Origin: Planctomycetia bacterium | GTDB lineage: Bacteria > Planctomycetota > Planctomycetia > Pirellulales > Thermoguttaceae | DNA: 64,000 bases | Assembly (NCBI GenBank): GCA_030527185.1 | Contig: JAUNBF010000006.1 | Span: 1-64,000, forward strand | Reading direction: 5' to 3' | Shown here: in pieces, positions 55,108 to 63,982 of the stretch | How the letters are laid out: each line of letters opens with the position of its first letter | Numbering within the stretch: position 1 is the stretch's first letter | The notes under the pieces: model-generated | Told to the model about the DNA's origin: nothing | Database searches by the model: none | The model's input: the letters and a program-made list of their open reading frames with translations, nothing else | Made by a program: the position numbers and the translations under genes

Positions 55108-55497
55108 TCAAAAGTCCAAGGTCTGTTTTTTCCCTGAAACGGTGACGCGACGGGTCGAATTCACATTTTCCTCCGGCGGCAAAATCTGTTTCGTATCGAC
55201 GACGGTGGAAGTCTGGCCGTTGCCAAGATTGATGGTGCGTTCCCGGACATCTTCGTAGGCAAAAAGGCGAACCACCTTTTCCCCCGGCGGCATGGTGACG
55301 GAATATTGTCCGTCCTGAATCACCGCACCTGCCGAGGCGGTTTTTCCATCGACCGGGACAAACTCGATTCTCCCTTTGGCAATCGGCTCGTTTTTCCACT
55401 GGACGGTACCGGAAACGCGCGTTCCCGACTCTCCTCCGCCGCACCCGACCAGGCAGAGAAGACCCAGGGAAAGAGCCAAACTTCGTAGCAGAGACAT
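55108..55497 (-). CDS. Small lipoprotein with a transthyretin-like fold
   Basis: 129 residues; GGAGG lies inside the end of the preceding gene. A signal peptide with lipobox LVGC (Cys19) and a Gly-rich spacer are followed by a beta-sandwich domain with VSGTVQWKNEPIAKGRIEFV and PPGEKVVRLFAYEDV. This pattern is typical of the carboxypeptidase-regulatory-like lipoproteins found next to DUF1559 genes in planctomycetes. It starts one base after the stop of the surface protein gene. Confidence 0.85.
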   Translation of the reverse strand: MSLLRSLALSLGLLCLVGCGGGESGTRVSGTVQWKNEPIAKGRIEFVPVDGKTASAGAVIQDGQYSVTMPPGEKVVRLFAYEDVRERTINLGNGQTSTVVDTKQILPPEENVNSTRRVTVSGKKQTLDF

Positions 55498-55498
55498 C

Positions 55499-58400
55499 TT
55501 ATTTTTTCCTCCTCCACAAAATCAAGACACCTGCCAACAGTAAAAGCAGTGTGGACGGTTCAGGAACGGCCTGGCTGTCATTCACTCCGGCTCGAAGGAG
55601 TTTGGCGGTATAACCGTAAGCCTCTTCAAAACCGGAAAAATCCCAGACGAATCTCCCAGAATCACCCAGTTCCAGAAAGGTGCCCAAATCCACTTGAACC
55701 CGTCCATTTTCTCCGGTGGTTTCCAGTCCCGTCACCAGCCCCAGCCAGTCCGCGAACATGTCGGTATAAGGCGTATCGACCCAGAGTTGATAGTTTTCCA
55801 CCAGCGTCATGCCATTTTCAAAATCGACTCCCAACAGACGATCCACTCCAACCGAGCCAAACGTTCCGCCAAAGCCCGTTTCCGCTTTCAAAGTCAGCGT
55901 CGTCCCATTGTCGGTGGAAAGATCAAACAGATCGGTGGAATAGTCCAGCGACGTACTTGCCACAGGGAGAATTTTGTAGCTGTTTTGCGCAAGTACCGTA
56001 AAACCATGGACTTCCGCAGCCAAACGACCACCGGTTTCCACCGTGGGAGCGTTATTCAGAGTCGCGAAGGAACCAAAACCATTTTCTACCGGCGTGGCGG
56101 CAAAAAGTACCTGAGCGTTGTTGGAAATGGTAAGATTGTCTGTATGATTTTGGCTGTTGGCACCGTAAGTTACCGTTGTGCCATCCGTCACGAGATAAAC
56201 ATTCGTCCACGTACCGGTTCCGAAATAGTACGTTCCGTTATCGCGAATGGTCGTCGTGCCTCGCACAAAAATGTCGGAAGCTCCGTTTTGGTCGTAATTT
56301 CCAGAGAACCAGGCGGAAGAGCCATCCCCTTCCAGAACCAGATTCCCCTCGGAATAAATCGCACCGCCATTTTTGGTGGCCGTGTTGTTCTGAAAAAGGG
56401 AGATGCCGGAAAGGGTGAGTGTTTTCGATGCGCTTCCCAGAAGAATGGCGCCGCCATGTTCATCCGCACCCGTACCGGTTGTTTTGTTGCCGATAAATGT
56501 CTGGACACCGGAAAGGGTGATGTTTCCGTAGTTGCTTCGGATCGCTCCACCACCGTAATTCTCAGTACTTTCATTGTTTTCAAAGAGACTGTTTCCCGAA
56601 ATGAAAATATCCTCTCTGGCATAAATCGCACCACCAGCGTAGAGTGCTTTATTATTGCGAAAGATGTTCGTGCCATACATCGTGAAGGAACCAGCGGCTA
56701 CGGAGATAACCCCTCCACTTTGTGCCGTTGCGTGATTGGAATCGAACGTATTCGTGCCGTAAAGAGTCAGGTTATTTCCATCTCCAGAAGAGAAAAAAAC
56801 GCCTCCTTCACCATGGGTGACGATGTTGGAAAACGTTACGTTGTCGCCGTAAAAAACAACCGGTTGGTCTTGCCCACCACTATTGTACAGGAACCCTCCA
56901 TTGCCAGAGATAGGTATTTCGCCTCCCTGAAAGTGCAGATTGGCAACGTTCAACGTGATATTCCCCGCGAGGAAAAGTCGGGAGGTGGAAAGCGTGACGG
57001 TTCGCACATCCTCTGTGTTGGACTGGTACGTCACATTGCGTCCAGTAAAATTAATCGTATTTCCCGCCGGGACATTTCCAGTTACCCAAACGGTTTCCAA
57101 TTCCCCAGGCGCTCCGACAGAACCCAGGTTTGTTCCTGAGGTAAACGTCGTTCCATTGGATTGATACACCGTTTTTCCAGTCTCTTCGGCTTGAATGGCA
57201 ATGTTGTAACCATCATTTGTCTTGGTCGCGTAAGCCAACCCGGACAGTCCCGAAGCCAGTGTCACGATCGGTTTTTGAAGGAACGCCGGCATGGATTGTG
57301 TGGTCAACGCCGTTCGCGTTCCTGTAAAGGCTTCGTCCACAATAAACCGAATTGCGGAGGATTTGAGGGAAAGGGAGGTTGTCGCCAACATCGTCTCAAA
57401 TCCGCCAGTATCCGTCGCTTTGCCCAGATACACTTTCAGGTCGGCATTGGCCAATGTCAACACTCCCACCGAATTTTGCGAACCGGCACCCAGCGTGACA
57501 TGCGCCCCTTGGGAAATCGTCAGGCTGGTACTGTTGATTCCACCACCGAAAGTGTAATTCCCCGAATCTTGAATCGTGACCGCGACGCCATTCTGGGAAC
57601 CAATGTCGTTCGGAGTTCCCCCCGCCGTATTGCCTGAAAACGTCACCGACGTATCCGCCCCGGAAAAGGAAATGGAGGAATTCGCGTGCCAGGTGGAAAT
57701 TGCGCCACCGTAAAGCCCCGCGGAATTGCCGAGAAACAGGTGCGTTCCGCGTGTGATGGAAACCCTGTAATCCGATTCGATAGCTCCGCCGCTTTTCGTT
57801 GCGGAATTATCCTGAAAGAGAGAATTGTTGTTGGAAAGCGTCAGCCCACCATCTCCCGGAATATACAACGCCCCCCCCCAACCGGTATTGGCACCATCAT
57901 CGTCCCAGGCACGGTTTCCTGTAAAGATACTGGAACCATTGGAAAAAGTCATGGATTTACCAGCAACCATGGCTCCCCCGTTTCCCTGTCGCGTTTCGTT
58001 ATCCTGAAAAACGATCGAGGTTTCCGCACCGCGAATGTTGACAGAATTTAGGGCATAGATTGTTGTACCAGAAAGACCTGAAGCGGTATTTTCCTGAAAA
58101 ATCAGACGTGAAACCTGGGAATCCTCTCCCAGAAAAACATTTCCCTGCTCTCCCCAACTGGCATCGATCGCGACACCTTTTTCCACCGCCGTATTTTTCA
58201 GAAACGAAACGTTTCCAGAAACGTAAACCTCTCCAAGTTGATTATAGACAGCAGCCCCTCGGTTGGCACGATTGTTGAGAAACGTATGGTTTCCCTGAAT
58301 CCGCGTCACTCCATCGTAGTTGTAGATCGCCCCGCCCGAACCGTCTGCCTGAGTCCCGGAAAAGAGGCTGTTTCCGGTTAGGGTTGTCGTCCGCGCAAAC

Positions 58401-58876
58401 ACCGCGCCGCCAAAATCTTTACGGAGATTCTGAAATATCACGTCGCGGGCATGAATCGTAACCATTCCCGAATCGTGAGAGGTCGTCTGGAATCCCGCCA
58501 GGATAGAATTGCCGTCGAAGGTGACACGATTCAGATGGAAGGTGGAACCTTGAACATCGCTGAAAAACGCTCCCGTTTCCCCTGCTCCCGGAGTAATCGT
58601 GCGAACGGTATCGTTATCCGAAGTGATGGTCAGTGTGTAGGGATTGCCACCCCAGGAAAGAACTCCTCCACGAGTGGCGTTGTCACTGAGCGTCAAAATG
58701 TCCCCACTGGCAAACGAGGGTATTCCTGTGAAAATCGCATTGGAAAGTGTCCGATCGACGGTTTGCCCGGTTATCGTACTACCGTTGAATGTCGTTCGGA
58801 CAACTTCTGAAAAACTTGTCGAAACAAACAATATTATCAGAAGTCCCCCATTCAAAATAGTAAAAATAGGCCTCAT
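55499..58876 (-). CDS. PEP-CTERM beta-helix surface protein with Pmp-like repeats
   Basis: 1125 residues; start after GAGGAGG (an in-frame extension to 59032 crosses the promoter). A signal peptide to about residue 23 is followed by a very long right-handed beta-helix. It has many GGAI/GGAIY plus FxxN repeats (for example FRNNKALYAGGAIYAREDIF), the pattern of chlamydial Pmp adhesins. The C-terminus VPEPSTLLLLLAGVLILWRR is a PEP-CTERM sorting tag, so an exosortase elsewhere should process it. Probably an adhesin or glycan-binding surface protein; it heads the GH127 operon. Confidence 0.88.
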   Translation of the reverse strand: MRPIFTILNGGLLIILFVSTSFSEVVRTTFNGSTITGQTVDRTLSNAIFTGIPSFASGDILTLSDNATRGGVLSWGGNPYTLTITSDNDTVRTITPGAGETGAFFSDVQGSTFHLNRVTFDGNSILAGFQTTSHDSGMVTIHARDVIFQNLRKDFGGAVFARTTTLTGNSLFSGTQADGSGGAIYNYDGVTRIQGNHTFLNNRANRGAAVYNQLGEVYVSGNVSFLKNTAVEKGVAIDASWGEQGNVFLGEDSQVSRLIFQENTASGLSGTTIYALNSVNIRGAETSIVFQDNETRQGNGGAMVAGKSMTFSNGSSIFTGNRAWDDDGANTGWGGALYIPGDGGLTLSNNNSLFQDNSATKSGGAIESDYRVSITRGTHLFLGNSAGLYGGAISTWHANSSISFSGADTSVTFSGNTAGGTPNDIGSQNGVAVTIQDSGNYTFGGGINSTSLTISQGAHVTLGAGSQNSVGVLTLANADLKVYLGKATDTGGFETMLATTSLSLKSSAIRFIVDEAFTGTRTALTTQSMPAFLQKPIVTLASGLSGLAYATKTNDGYNIAIQAEETGKTVYQSNGTTFTSGTNLGSVGAPGELETVWVTGNVPAGNTINFTGRNVTYQSNTEDVRTVTLSTSRLFLAGNITLNVANLHFQGGEIPISGNGGFLYNSGGQDQPVVFYGDNVTFSNIVTHGEGGVFFSSGDGNNLTLYGTNTFDSNHATAQSGGVISVAAGSFTMYGTNIFRNNKALYAGGAIYAREDIFISGNSLFENNESTENYGGGAIRSNYGNITLSGVQTFIGNKTTGTGADEHGGAILLGSASKTLTLSGISLFQNNTATKNGGAIYSEGNLVLEGDGSSAWFSGNYDQNGASDIFVRGTTTIRDNGTYYFGTGTWTNVYLVTDGTTVTYGANSQNHTDNLTISNNAQVLFAATPVENGFGSFATLNNAPTVETGGRLAAEVHGFTVLAQNSYKILPVASTSLDYSTDLFDLSTDNGTTLTLKAETGFGGTFGSVGVDRLLGVDFENGMTLVENYQLWVDTPYTDMFADWLGLVTGLETTGENGRVQVDLGTFLELGDSGRFVWDFSGFEEAYGYTAKLLRAGVNDSQAVPEPSTLLLLLAGVLILWRRKK

Positions 58877-58931
58877 AGTCAGCCTCCTCGTAAAAAGTGA
58901 AAGTGGTAAAGATAAACATTTTACAAAATCC

Positions 58932-58960
58932 ATTATAAACCCATGAATACCCCTTGTCAA
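58932..58960 (-). promoter_or_regulatory. Consensus promoter of the surface protein-GH127 operon
   Basis: TTGACA, 17-base spacer, TATAAT on the minus strand, identical to the sigma70 consensus. The predicted start near 58925 leaves about 50 bases to the start codon. The rest of the 301-base divergent gap to the regulator has only the repeats below. Confidence 0.85.
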
Positions 58961-58964
58961 TGCA

Positions 58965-58996
58965 ATTTCGCGCAAGCTTTCCTCAGATTTCGCGCA
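58965..58996 (-). promoter_or_regulatory. Candidate operator: two direct repeats for the XylR-like regulator
   Basis: TGCGCGAAAT occurs twice on the minus strand (58996-58987 and 58974-58965), 22 bp apart. The nearer copy ends four bases before the -35. Direct repeats two helical turns apart next to the -35 are the known layout of AraC/XylR activator sites. Confidence 0.65.
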
Positions 58997-59177
58997 CCAG
59001 CTACCGTTTTTAAAATCGCTTCCATTCTCCATTTACGTTGAAAATTTTCCAGTTCAGGAGGTTCTCTCATGGAGGGAAAGGGAATTGCCGAAGAAATAAG
59101 GAGGAGGGAAGTCACTCTTTCCATGGATATTTTTCGACGTTCACTCCAAAGTAAAAGGAAAATTTCCCATCAGAACG

Positions 59178-60356
59178 ATGAAAAAGAGAGTTCCGCACAT
59201 TCCCCACGTTTGCATTTTGCTGAACATGTCTCTGTCGGCATGTCGGGAGAAGTTGCGTGGCATTCTGCGTTACGAACGGTTGTACGGACCATGGAAACTC
59301 CATTTGCCGACGTTTGAGGACTGTTCATACGACCAGATTCCTCTGGCAACTTACGATGGAATTATTGCCGATTGCGTGCCTTATTATTTTTCCCAGGAAC
59401 CACTGATGAAGACACGTCGTCCGATCGTTCTGTTGGATTATCTGGAGGATACGGCCGCACCTTTCTATCGATTTGCGCATGTTCGCTGCGACGGCAACCT
59501 GATTGGACGGATGGGGTTGGAACACTTCATGAAGTGCGGCTTGAGCAACTTTGCTTTTGTGGATGAGGTTTCCAATATCAACTGGTCACTCAATCGTCGG
59601 AACGGTTTTTTGTCTCGATGGAAAGAGTTGCCGGAAGGTTTTTCCGACTGTTTTGTTTACTCCGAAGATATTCTCTCCAAAAAATATCCCAAAACCGAGT
59701 CGCGTCGTCTTCTCAAATGGTTGCGGGAACTTCCCAAGCCGGTGGGTGTATTTTGTGCCCATGATGCCCGTGCCCAACAGGTGATTCAGGCATGTCATAA
59801 AGCGGAGATTACCATTCCCAAAGAGGTGACGGTTTTGGGTGTGGACGATGATGAAGACCTTTGCCAGATTTGCGATCCGACGCTCTCCAGCATCCGAAAC
59901 GACAATGAGGGAGGTGGGTATTTGGCTGCGGAAGTGCTGGCGAAAATGATGGAGTTCCCCTCTCAGAAACTGGAACCCTGCTTTTATCCGCCGCTGTACG
60001 TTCACACCCGTCAAAGTACAGCCATCCAACACCATATCGAAAGTTTTCTTCAGGACGCGATTCAGTTCGTGGAGGCTCATGCGGGGATAGGGATTCAGGT
60101 TTCCGATGTGGTGCGAGCCGCCAAGGTTTCCCGCCGTCTGTTGGAGCAACATTTCCGCAAAGTCCTGAAACGGAGCATTCACGACGTCATTCTCGATGCC
60201 CGTTTTCGTCGTGTTTGTATTCTTTTGCTGGAAACCGACCTGAATATTAACGAACTGGCTCGGCTTTGTGGTTTTCAGAGCGAATATTATATCTGCACCG
60301 CGTTCAAAAAGCGTTTCGGCAAAACGATTTTTCAATACCGTAAAGATCGCGGTTGA
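59178..60356 (+). CDS. XylR/AraC-type transcriptional regulator
   Basis: 392 residues. The N-terminal two thirds are a LacI/periplasmic-binding-like sensor domain (YDGIIADCVPYY, FAFVDEVS, PVGVFCAHDARAQQVIQACH, VTVLGVDDDEDLCQICDPTL). The last about 100 residues are an AraC DNA-binding domain with two helix-turn-helix units (VSRRLLEQHFRKVLKRSIHD; INELARLCGFQSEYYICTAF). This layout matches the xylose regulator XylR, so a pentose ligand is likely. It is divergent from the GH127 operon. Confidence 0.9.
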   Translation: MKKRVPHIPHVCILLNMSLSACREKLRGILRYERLYGPWKLHLPTFEDCSYDQIPLATYDGIIADCVPYYFSQEPLMKTRRPIVLLDYLEDTAAPFYRFAHVRCDGNLIGRMGLEHFMKCGLSNFAFVDEVSNINWSLNRRNGFLSRWKELPEGFSDCFVYSEDILSKKYPKTESRRLLKWLRELPKPVGVFCAHDARAQQVIQACHKAEITIPKEVTVLGVDDDEDLCQICDPTLSSIRNDNEGGGYLAAEVLAKMMEFPSQKLEPCFYPPLYVHTRQSTAIQHHIESFLQDAIQFVEAHAGIGIQVSDVVRAAKVSRRLLEQHFRKVLKRSIHDVILDARFRRVCILLLETDLNINELARLCGFQSEYYICTAFKKRFGKTIFQYRKDRG

Positions 60357-60503
60357 AAGACTTTCCCCACCTCTTTTTTAGGACAATTTCTGGTTTTTTC
60401 CCAAAAGATTCTGGGATGGGGGCTTGAAAAAAGGTGGAAATTGTGAAAAAATGGTAGTATGTCTTATTTTGCCAATGTTGGAACCGTAGACTTAAGGAGA
60501 GTG

Positions 60504-61214
60504 ATGATGGATAAGATGGAAAATTCAATCAATCGACGAACCGCTCTGGCTGGTGGTTTGGGAGTGGCGTTGGGCAGTTTTCTGACAGCTCCACCGGTTT
60601 TGGGTGAAGAAAACGAAGGTGGCGAAAAGAAGCGAGCCAGACGTCCGCGAAAACGTCCTGTTCGGGAGGAGACGTGGAAATATGTTCCTCTCGATCCAGC
60701 CCAATGCGCTCAGCGTGCGTACGATCTGTACGATCCGTGGGGGTGTATGTACTGTGCGGTGAAGGCGGGGATTTTGGAGTATGCCGCCGCAATCGAGGCG
60801 GAAAATCCCGAATTGGCTGAGAGTTGCCGGGCGTTCCCGTTCATCGCCTTGCGGAGTGGCAAAACAGGCTGCGGTGCCATGGAGTCGCTTTGCGGAGCGG
60901 TCAATGGGGCAGGCTTTTTCATGGGTCTGTTTGTGAAAGATTACGGTGAGTTGTGCCAACTTATCAAACAGGTGGGAGAGTTTGTCAAGGAAACGCCCAT
61001 GCCGCAATTCGTTCCGGCAGACGACAAACACCCCCATTTCGTCCAGTCGGTTTCGCACAGCATTTTGTGTAAAGAGAATACCACGGCCTGGTTGTCGAAA
61101 GACCCGTCGCAGGAGCATAAAATGTTGCGTCCCGAACGCTGCAAACGATATACCGGAACGGTATTGGGATATGCGGTGGAACTGCTCAACGACTATTTCA
61201 GCAAAGAGAGTTGA
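60504..61214 (+). CDS. Tat-exported C_GCAxxG_C_C-type redox protein
   Basis: 236 residues; AAGGAG precedes two adjacent ATGs (60504 or 60507). A twin-arginine signal (SINRRTALAGGLGVALGSFL) is followed by a Lys/Arg-rich patch. The mature domain has Cys pairs GCMYC and SCRAF, then TGCGAMESLCGAVNGAGFFMG. This is the C-x(n)-GCAxxG-x-C pattern of a putative redox-active family, with later cysteines at CQLI, LCKE and RCKRY. The substrate is unknown; a metal- or flavin-linked electron role in the periplasm is inferred. Confidence 0.75.
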   Translation: MMDKMENSINRRTALAGGLGVALGSFLTAPPVLGEENEGGEKKRARRPRKRPVREETWKYVPLDPAQCAQRAYDLYDPWGCMYCAVKAGILEYAAAIEAENPELAESCRAFPFIALRSGKTGCGAMESLCGAVNGAGFFMGLFVKDYGELCQLIKQVGEFVKETPMPQFVPADDKHPHFVQSVSHSILCKENTTAWLSKDPSQEHKMLRPERCKRYTGTVLGYAVELLNDYFSKES

Positions 61215-61249
61215 TTTTCCCGGATAGAAAAATCCTGGCAAGAAATAAA

Positions 61250-61277
61250 GAAACGGCTCTTGAAAAAGAACCGTTTC
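61250..61277. terminator. Bidirectional terminator hairpin
   Basis: GAAACGG(C)TCTT / AAGA(A)CCGTTTC with a GAAA-type loop, between two converging genes. Confidence 0.65.
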
Positions 61278-61295
61278 CTGAAAATGTGTCATTTT

Positions 61296-62237
61296 TTACG
61301 GCTTCTGACGGAACAGTCCATTGAATGGGCCACGGCTTGTGCCGTCGTCAAAGTCGAGGTGCCAGTAACCGTCGTGCCATTCCAGCGTCACTTTCCGCCA
61401 TCCATCGGGTACCTGCGGATAGGGATAGTACGGGCCAACGTAAGGCCAGGCTTTGTGCGTATGACGTTTGGGATACTGCACCGCGGCGGTATTGGGATAA
61501 GCCGCGTAACTGGGCCATGCTTTGTTCGGCATGTGAGGATTGTCATACTGCATGGAGGCACTGGTGCGATACTGCATGTTGTACGCTTGCGGATTCATCG
61601 GTTGCGGCATTCCTCCCATTCCGTAAGAAACCGCGGGGGCTTCCGTCACGGTCGTTCCGTAGGAGACTTTTTTCAGAGCAACGGGCGTTCCGCTTCCCTG
61701 AAGTTGCGTCGTCTGGACGGGTTTGGCGGCCAGTTCACTCATGGCAGCGGCGGTGGAATCATGGGACGCGGCTGGCAGTGCGGTAGGAACGGTGGAGGTG
61801 GCGATAATCTGTTCCTGTCCATTCACGGGAACATCCGAAACGACCACTTCATCACTGATGATTTCCGCACCGGGAATATCCTGCAAAACGGCGGGAGTTC
61901 CTTTGACAATACTCCGCTGATAACCAGCCGTCTGCTGCACTTCCGAGTCGGCAATGACCTCTTTTTCCACTTCCAGGCGATTGATTACCTTGGATACACC
62001 GGCCAGGGATTCGATGGCATTTTCAATCTCCGCGATTTTGGAAGCATCATCCACCACTCCCGTCAGCCAGACCGTCTCGTTCTGAAACTTCAGGCCAATA
62101 TCGCAACCATCGGTCAGGGAATCTTCCTGAAGTACATTGGCGATTTTTTCCGCCATTTCCTGATTACTTCCCCAGGTGACCATAGGAAGTAATGCTGCCG
62201 TCCAAAGGATGGCTCCACTTAAAATTACACGTCGCAT
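61296..62237 (-). CDS. Exported BON-domain protein
   Basis: 313 residues; start after GGAGGA. A signal peptide ends near residue 23. A BON domain lies at about 25-95 (NETVWLTGVVDDASKIAEIE, then GVSKVINRLEV). A long low-complexity middle follows, then a Tyr/Pro/His-rich C-terminus ending in a compact WRKVTLEWHDGYWHLDF unit. BON domains often bind membranes or polymers at the envelope. No operon partners are obvious. Confidence 0.8.
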   Translation of the reverse strand: MRRVILSGAILWTAALLPMVTWGSNQEMAEKIANVLQEDSLTDGCDIGLKFQNETVWLTGVVDDASKIAEIENAIESLAGVSKVINRLEVEKEVIADSEVQQTAGYQRSIVKGTPAVLQDIPGAEIISDEVVVSDVPVNGQEQIIATSTVPTALPAASHDSTAAAMSELAAKPVQTTQLQGSGTPVALKKVSYGTTVTEAPAVSYGMGGMPQPMNPQAYNMQYRTSASMQYDNPHMPNKAWPSYAAYPNTAAVQYPKRHTHKAWPYVGPYYPYPQVPDGWRKVTLEWHDGYWHLDFDDGTSRGPFNGLFRQKP

Positions 62238-62341
62238 ACTGTTTCCTCCAGTCCGTTTGTCATCGTGCAGCACGAAAACGATGAATGTCCCATTCCTTTT
62301 CATTTCGTTTTCATGTTTATTACCACTCTTTTGGAAAAATC

Positions 62342-62360
62342 ATGATAGAAAAACTATCAT
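62342..62360. promoter_or_regulatory. Palindrome upstream of the BON gene
   Basis: ATGATAG-N5-CTATCAT perfect inverted repeat about 105 bases upstream of the BON start. It could be an operator or a hairpin. The gap 62238-62520 holds nothing else that I can identify. Confidence 0.3.
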
Positions 62361-62520
62361 AATCCATTTATTCATCACTAACATCGGATGTAATTCAACC
62401 CCGACTTCAGTTTCTTCCGGCATAACCGGGAGAATCCGACAATTTTCCACTGGAAAAATCCTTACAATCGGAATAATCGGAAAAGTTTAACACAGGATTA
62501 AAATGCTAAAAATAGACAAT

Positions 62521-62556
62521 AAAAAAGGAGGGCTGAAGAAAGTTCTTCCCTCCTGA
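62521..62556 (-). terminator. Terminator of the anti-sigma/DUF1559 gene
   Basis: AGGAGGG..GAAGAA / TTCTTC..CCTCCT stem with a minus-strand run of six Ts, about 50 bases after the stop. Confidence 0.85.
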
Positions 62557-62603
62557 AAAATGAGAATTTCCAAAATATCGACGGGGACGGTCTTTGTGAA
62601 AAG

Positions 62604-63770
62604 CTATTTGATTTCCAGGGCACTGAAGCCCAAAACGGTGTCGTTGGAGTGAATTCCCAAGCCAATTTCCTGAAGATCGTTCAGGTAGATATGGTCTCCA
62701 TCCCATTCCATCTCTTTTTGGAACGAAACATGGCCATCCTCAAACAGGATGTTATTTCCACGTGGTCCATGACTGGGAACCTGAACGGGGATGATTTCGG
62801 GATTTTGCGCATCGGCCAAAAGTGCGTGCCGTGAACGACGCAGGTCTTGGGGAGGATGGTAATGTCCTTCCGTTTCATAGCCAATGTTGTAAGAATAATT
62901 GCCCCCCATGACCGGCAGAATAGCAACCAACGGCTCCTGGTCATGAATCGTTTCGAGTTCCGACAAGGTAGGAATATGGCGAGGAATTTCGTGCGTCGAA
63001 TGAATAACATCCGGGCAGAAGAGGTGCCGTGGGAGGATTTGCCCGGTTTCCAACAGGGTGGGGCCATAAAGACCTGCCACGTGATATTGAGAAAAGGGGG
63101 TATTTTTCACGGAAGGAAGTTCTCCGCCATGGAGATTAGCATAATTTTGCAGAGCCCGCCCGATGTGCATCATGTTATCCTGACAGACCGCCACGCGAGC
63201 TTCGTGCCGTGTGAAAAGAATGACCTGAAACAGTCCCAGAAAAACCACACTCAAAAGCGACAGTGCCACAAGACAATCCAATCCGTGCCATCGGGAATGG
63301 GAGAGTGCCAGAGACTCTTCCTCCTGAGGGATGGGAGCGGCGGCGATTTTTTCGCGAGTCACCAACGTATCCTGCGTTCGGCAGGTAACGGTCTCTTTGA
63401 GAGAGACGACCATCGACTCTTCCTGGAAAGGAGGAAACTCCATCGTTTCGCCATAATCGTACCGATCCAAGCCCTTTTCACCGATTGAATTTTCACCGAT
63501 CAAATTCTCACCGATCGAAACAGTGGCGGCAGGGCTGTGTACAAGAATAAACTCCATCGTTCGCTGTGCCAGCCCATGAGGAATCGGAAAGGACTGGTGA
63601 TGTTCATCCCGAAATTGCAGCGCGGGACGGAAAAACGAGAGAAGCCGTTTGTATTCCTGAGCGAAATCACCGTCGGCTCGCATTTGCTGCACGACTTCTT
63701 CCGCCTCCTCATCTTCCAGAGCGCCGCAAATATAGCTGATCAGCAATTTTTCCATTTCTGATTGAGACAT
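62604..63770 (-). CDS. Anti-sigma-like protein fused to a DUF1559-like outer domain
   Basis: 388 residues. Residues 1-50 (LLISYICGALEDEEAEEVVQ) resemble the N-terminal domain of membrane anti-sigma factors. A linker with the small repeat IGENLIGENSIGEK follows, then one membrane helix (about 166-188). The outer part begins ARVAVCQDNMMHIGRALQNY and ends NNILFEDGHVSF, both hallmarks of DUF1559 proteins without the pilin-like leader. It probably transmits envelope signals to an ECF sigma factor, whose gene may lie beyond the window edge. Confidence 0.7.
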   Translation of the reverse strand: MSQSEMEKLLISYICGALEDEEAEEVVQQMRADGDFAQEYKRLLSFFRPALQFRDEHHQSFPIPHGLAQRTMEFILVHSPAATVSIGENLIGENSIGEKGLDRYDYGETMEFPPFQEESMVVSLKETVTCRTQDTLVTREKIAAAPIPQEEESLALSHSRWHGLDCLVALSLLSVVFLGLFQVILFTRHEARVAVCQDNMMHIGRALQNYANLHGGELPSVKNTPFSQYHVAGLYGPTLLETGQILPRHLFCPDVIHSTHEIPRHIPTLSELETIHDQEPLVAILPVMGGNYSYNIGYETEGHYHPPQDLRRSRHALLADAQNPEIIPVQVPSHGPRGNNILFEDGHVSFQKEMEWDGDHIYLNDLQEIGLGIHSNDTVLGFSALEIK

Positions 63771-63811
63771 GGTTTTTAATTTCTATCTATATAGGATATG
63801 AAAAATCTGTC

Positions 63812-63982
63812 GCCTGCGGTGGGTCTTTCTGATTTTCGCAAAACACGCACCTGCCATTTTCCTTTGTCAAATAACAGGTGTTTTTCAACAGAACCCCCGC
63901 ACCTTGGAGCGATTCCGCAGGCCAGAAATTTCAGGTGCCGTAATTCTCCCTCAAAAGTTTAATACGTGAGGGTTTCCACGGC
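63812..63982. ncRNA. Candidate structured RNA or leader
   Basis: A long fold closed by GCCTGCGG / CCGCAGGC (63812-63819, 63915-63922). It contains GGGTcttTCTG / CAGAACCC and CACCTG / CAGGTG helices. A second domain has GCCGT / ACGGC outside CCCTCA / TGAGGG (63937-63982). A rod with a central bulge recalls 6S RNA, but either strand could be transcribed and the window cuts it off. The minus strand would make it the leader of the anti-sigma gene. Confidence 0.35.

Noticed and set aside
55694-57139. A 481-codon plus-strand frame opposite the PEP-CTERM surface protein
   Set aside because: Antisense to a repeat protein with clear signal peptide and sorting tag.
63812-63982. RNase P RNA, tmRNA or SRP RNA at the window edge
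   Set aside because: None of their invariant segments (for example GAGGAAAGTCCGGGC, or the GGTTCGACTCC arm of tmRNA) is present.
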